DNA of 48,499 nucleotides from the NCBI RefSeq assembly GCF_000717185.1, contig NZ_JNYE01000091.1, forward strand, positions 1 to 48,499. The letters are read 5' to 3'. The position numbers were made by a program, and so were the translations under genes. The first letter of the stretch is position 1. The number at the start of each line of letters is the position of its first letter. Under the pieces are notes generated by a model that had not been told where the DNA came from, made no database searches, and worked only from the letters and a program-made list of their open reading frames with translations. The DNA comes from Kitasatospora phosalacinea. GTDB lineage: Bacteria > Actinomycetota > Actinomycetes > Streptomycetales > Streptomycetaceae. Below are positions 48,419 through 48,499 of the stretch, in pieces.

Positions 48419-48499
48419 TCAGGTCACGAATTCCGCATTGGTGATCGCATGGTGGTCGCAGTCGGCCATCCAGACGTGAAATCTGTAGCCTCGCGGGCT
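48419..48499 (-). CDS. C-terminal end of a minus-strand gene (cut by window edge)
   Basis: Reading in from the right edge, 26 codons end in TGA at 48419-48421. The peptide ends FHVWMADCDHHAITNAEFVT and looks like real protein, with balanced composition rather than the Arg/Ala/Pro bias of the antisense frames. It converges on the HExxH gene 24 bases away. Too short to identify. Confidence 0.4.
   Translation of the reverse strand, partial: SPRGYRFHVWMADCDHHAITNAEFVT

Overview
The window is very GC-rich, uses mostly G/C third positions, has many GTG/TTG starts and carries Streptomyces-type accessory genes. It most likely comes from a Streptomyces or close relative chromosome, in an accessory region. 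There are no rRNA, tRNA or CRISPR signals that I can support.

Left part (1-30,600) is a defence island, read almost entirely on the minus strand. It begins with the 3' end of a tyrosine integrase and a CoiA-like nuclease gene. Next comes a complete type I Wadjet operon (jetA-jetB-jetC-jetD, 10582 down to 1994; SMC-family anti-plasmid system, all stop/start codons overlapping). An unrecognised 303-aa gene follows (10908-11819). Then comes a complete type 2 BREX/Pgl phage-defence operon (pglW-pglX-pglY-pglZ-brxD-brxHI, 30591 down to 12047). PglW would be the kinase/sensor, PglX the adenine methyltransferase, PglY and BrxD the P-loop ATPases, PglZ the alkaline-phosphatase-fold protein and BrxHI the helicase. 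The second half of pglX is clearly AT-richer than its surroundings, which suggests exchange of its recognition region.

Middle part (30,826-39,007): a beta-propeller lipoprotein gene has an IS630-family element inserted exactly in its stop codon, and the IS transposase is internally deleted. Then come an arginyl-tRNA synthetase with its own terminator, an aminoglycoside-nucleotidyltransferase-like protein, a PPC/DUF296 protein, an L-asparaginase and a Zn-ribbon/XRE regulator that reads away from the next operon.

Right part (39,172-48,394) is the most unusual segment. It is a tightly coupled plus-strand operon: unknown protein, dTMP-kinase-like P-loop kinase, PEP-mutase-superfamily enzyme, Nudix-like protein with altered Nudix box, TylF/MycF-like methyltransferase, D-2-hydroxyacid dehydrogenase, nucleotidyltransferase, radical SAM/SPASM protein with a large extra C-terminal domain, 2OG-Fe(II)-type oxygenase, a 55-residue peptide with a tandem AHxxN(S/T)S repeat, a 12-bp hairpin, and a HExxH peptide-hydroxylase-type protein. 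I read this as a candidate RiPP (ribosomally made, modified peptide) pathway joined to small-molecule, possibly phosphonate-like, chemistry. I do not recognise it as any described system, and the product is inference.
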